From: Candidatus Magasanikiibacteriota bacterium
GTDB lineage: Bacteria > Patescibacteriota > Patescibacteriia > Magasanikbacterales > UBA10003
DNA length: 6,114 bases
Direction of reading: 5' to 3'
NCBI GenBank assembly: GCA_026396495.1
Contig: JAPLWR010000015.1
Span: forward strand, 1 to 6,114
In this document: in pieces, positions 5,936-6,114 of the stretch
How the letters are laid out: each line of letters opens with the position of its first letter
How positions within the stretch are numbered: the first letter of the stretch is position 1
Notes under the pieces: model-generated
Seen by the model: the letters and a program-made list of their open reading frames with translations, nothing else
Told to the model about the DNA's origin: nothing
Databases searched by the model: none
Program-made: the position numbers and the translations under genes

Positions 5936-5964
5936 ACCAAGGCGTAACCGGCCTTGGTTTTTTT
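5936..5964 (+). terminator. Intrinsic terminator of the 65-aa gene
   Basis: Arms ACCAAGGC (5936-5943) and GCCTTGGT (5951-5958) form an 8-bp GC-containing stem with a 7-nt loop, followed directly by a run of T to 5964. It stands 27 nt after the stop codon on the same strand. This is a textbook Rho-independent terminator. Confidence 0.9.
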
Positions 5965-5996
5965 AAAAAAAAGAGAAAGCTGTTCAAGCCTTCTCT
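5965..5996 (-). terminator. Intrinsic terminator of the gene entering from the right
   Basis: Read on the minus strand, AGAGAAGGC (5996-5988) pairs with GCTTTCTCT (5980-5972), including one G-U pair, around a 7-nt loop. A run of T follows (A run 5965-5971 on the plus strand). The stem begins 11 nt after the stop codon at 6008, which supports both the terminator and that partial gene. In the plus direction one pair is lost and there is no T run after the stem, so the element works in the minus direction. Confidence 0.85.
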
Positions 5997-6007
5997 GGTT
6001 GGTTTTG

Positions 6008-6114
6008 TTACTTACGAGACATAGATCTCTTGCGGATGAAAAGTTCAAACCTTTCAAAGAAAGGAAGGTAAAGTCCCAGAAGATCCAGGGGGGTAGCATA
6101 GGTATATTGAATTA
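6008..6114 (-). CDS. C-terminal end of an unidentified protein (cut by right edge)
   Basis: An open frame enters from the right edge and ends with TAA at 6008-6010. The 34 visible residues begin IQYTYATPLDLLGLYLPF and end FELFIRKRSMSRK. A hydrophobic and aromatic stretch is followed by a basic tail, which could be the end of a membrane-associated or RNA-binding protein, but the family cannot be named from this fragment. Coding is supported mainly by the intrinsic terminator that starts 11 nt after the stop. Its G+C (42 of 107 bases) is intermediate between the AT-rich genes and the GC-rich 65-aa gene. An overlapping minus-strand frame from 6099 that runs on through both terminators to 5683 is not credible. 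Confidence 0.6.
   Translation of the reverse strand, partial: IQYTYATPLDLLGLYLPFFERFELFIRKRSMSRK

Noticed and set aside
5683..6099. 138-codon minus-strand frame starting MLPPWIFWDF
   Set aside because: It crosses two intrinsic terminators and is antisense to the 65-aa gene. The better frame at the right edge ends at 6008, just before a terminator.

Overview
The window is an AT-rich bacterial chromosome segment, and its gene content is mostly translation, cell-wall and membrane functions. I infer a member of the Patescibacteria (Candidate Phyla Radiation). The reasons are the small, tightly spaced genes, the style of the EF-G, S12 and S7 proteins, a zinc-ribbon bL28, and the near absence of Shine-Dalgarno sequences. 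This assignment is from memory of protein style and was not tested by any search.

Layout from left to right. Positions 1-1799, minus strand, hold the str operon in the order rpsL - rpsG - fusA, with fusA cut by the left edge. A strong sigma70-type promoter (TTGACA, 17 nt, TATACT) lies at 1912-1940. It gives a leader of about 106 nt carrying several small hairpins, and a further hairpin sits between rpsG and fusA. Positions 2002-4453, minus strand, look like a second operon: a membrane-embedded M50 (site-2 protease family) metalloprotease, then a 57-aa very basic protein of unknown role, then a 533-aa GT-C type membrane glycosyltransferase. Divergent from it, on the plus strand, is rpmB (bL28) at 4526-4702. 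Its 3' end overlaps by 17 nt the end of a convergent D-alanyl-D-alanine carboxypeptidase gene (4686-5594, minus).

The right end differs in character. A 65-aa plus-strand gene (5711-5908) is about 59% G+C in an otherwise strongly AT-rich window. It has its own promoter, the only clear Shine-Dalgarno-like site near a start codon in the window, and its own intrinsic terminator. Immediately beyond, a second terminator faces the opposite way, 11 nt after the stop of a minus-strand gene that enters from the right edge (6008-6114, 34 codons visible).

How the genes relate: rpsL, rpsG, fusA and rpmB serve the ribosome and translation. The carboxypeptidase trims peptidoglycan side chains outside the membrane. 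The glycosyltransferase probably moves sugars from lipid carriers at the cell surface, and the M50 protease cleaves within the membrane. No tRNA, rRNA, CRISPR array or insertion sequence was seen. I found no convincing new multi-gene system. The most unusual items are the GC-rich autonomous small gene, the 57-aa basic protein in the protease operon, and the initiation signals (no Shine-Dalgarno, one near-leaderless gene).
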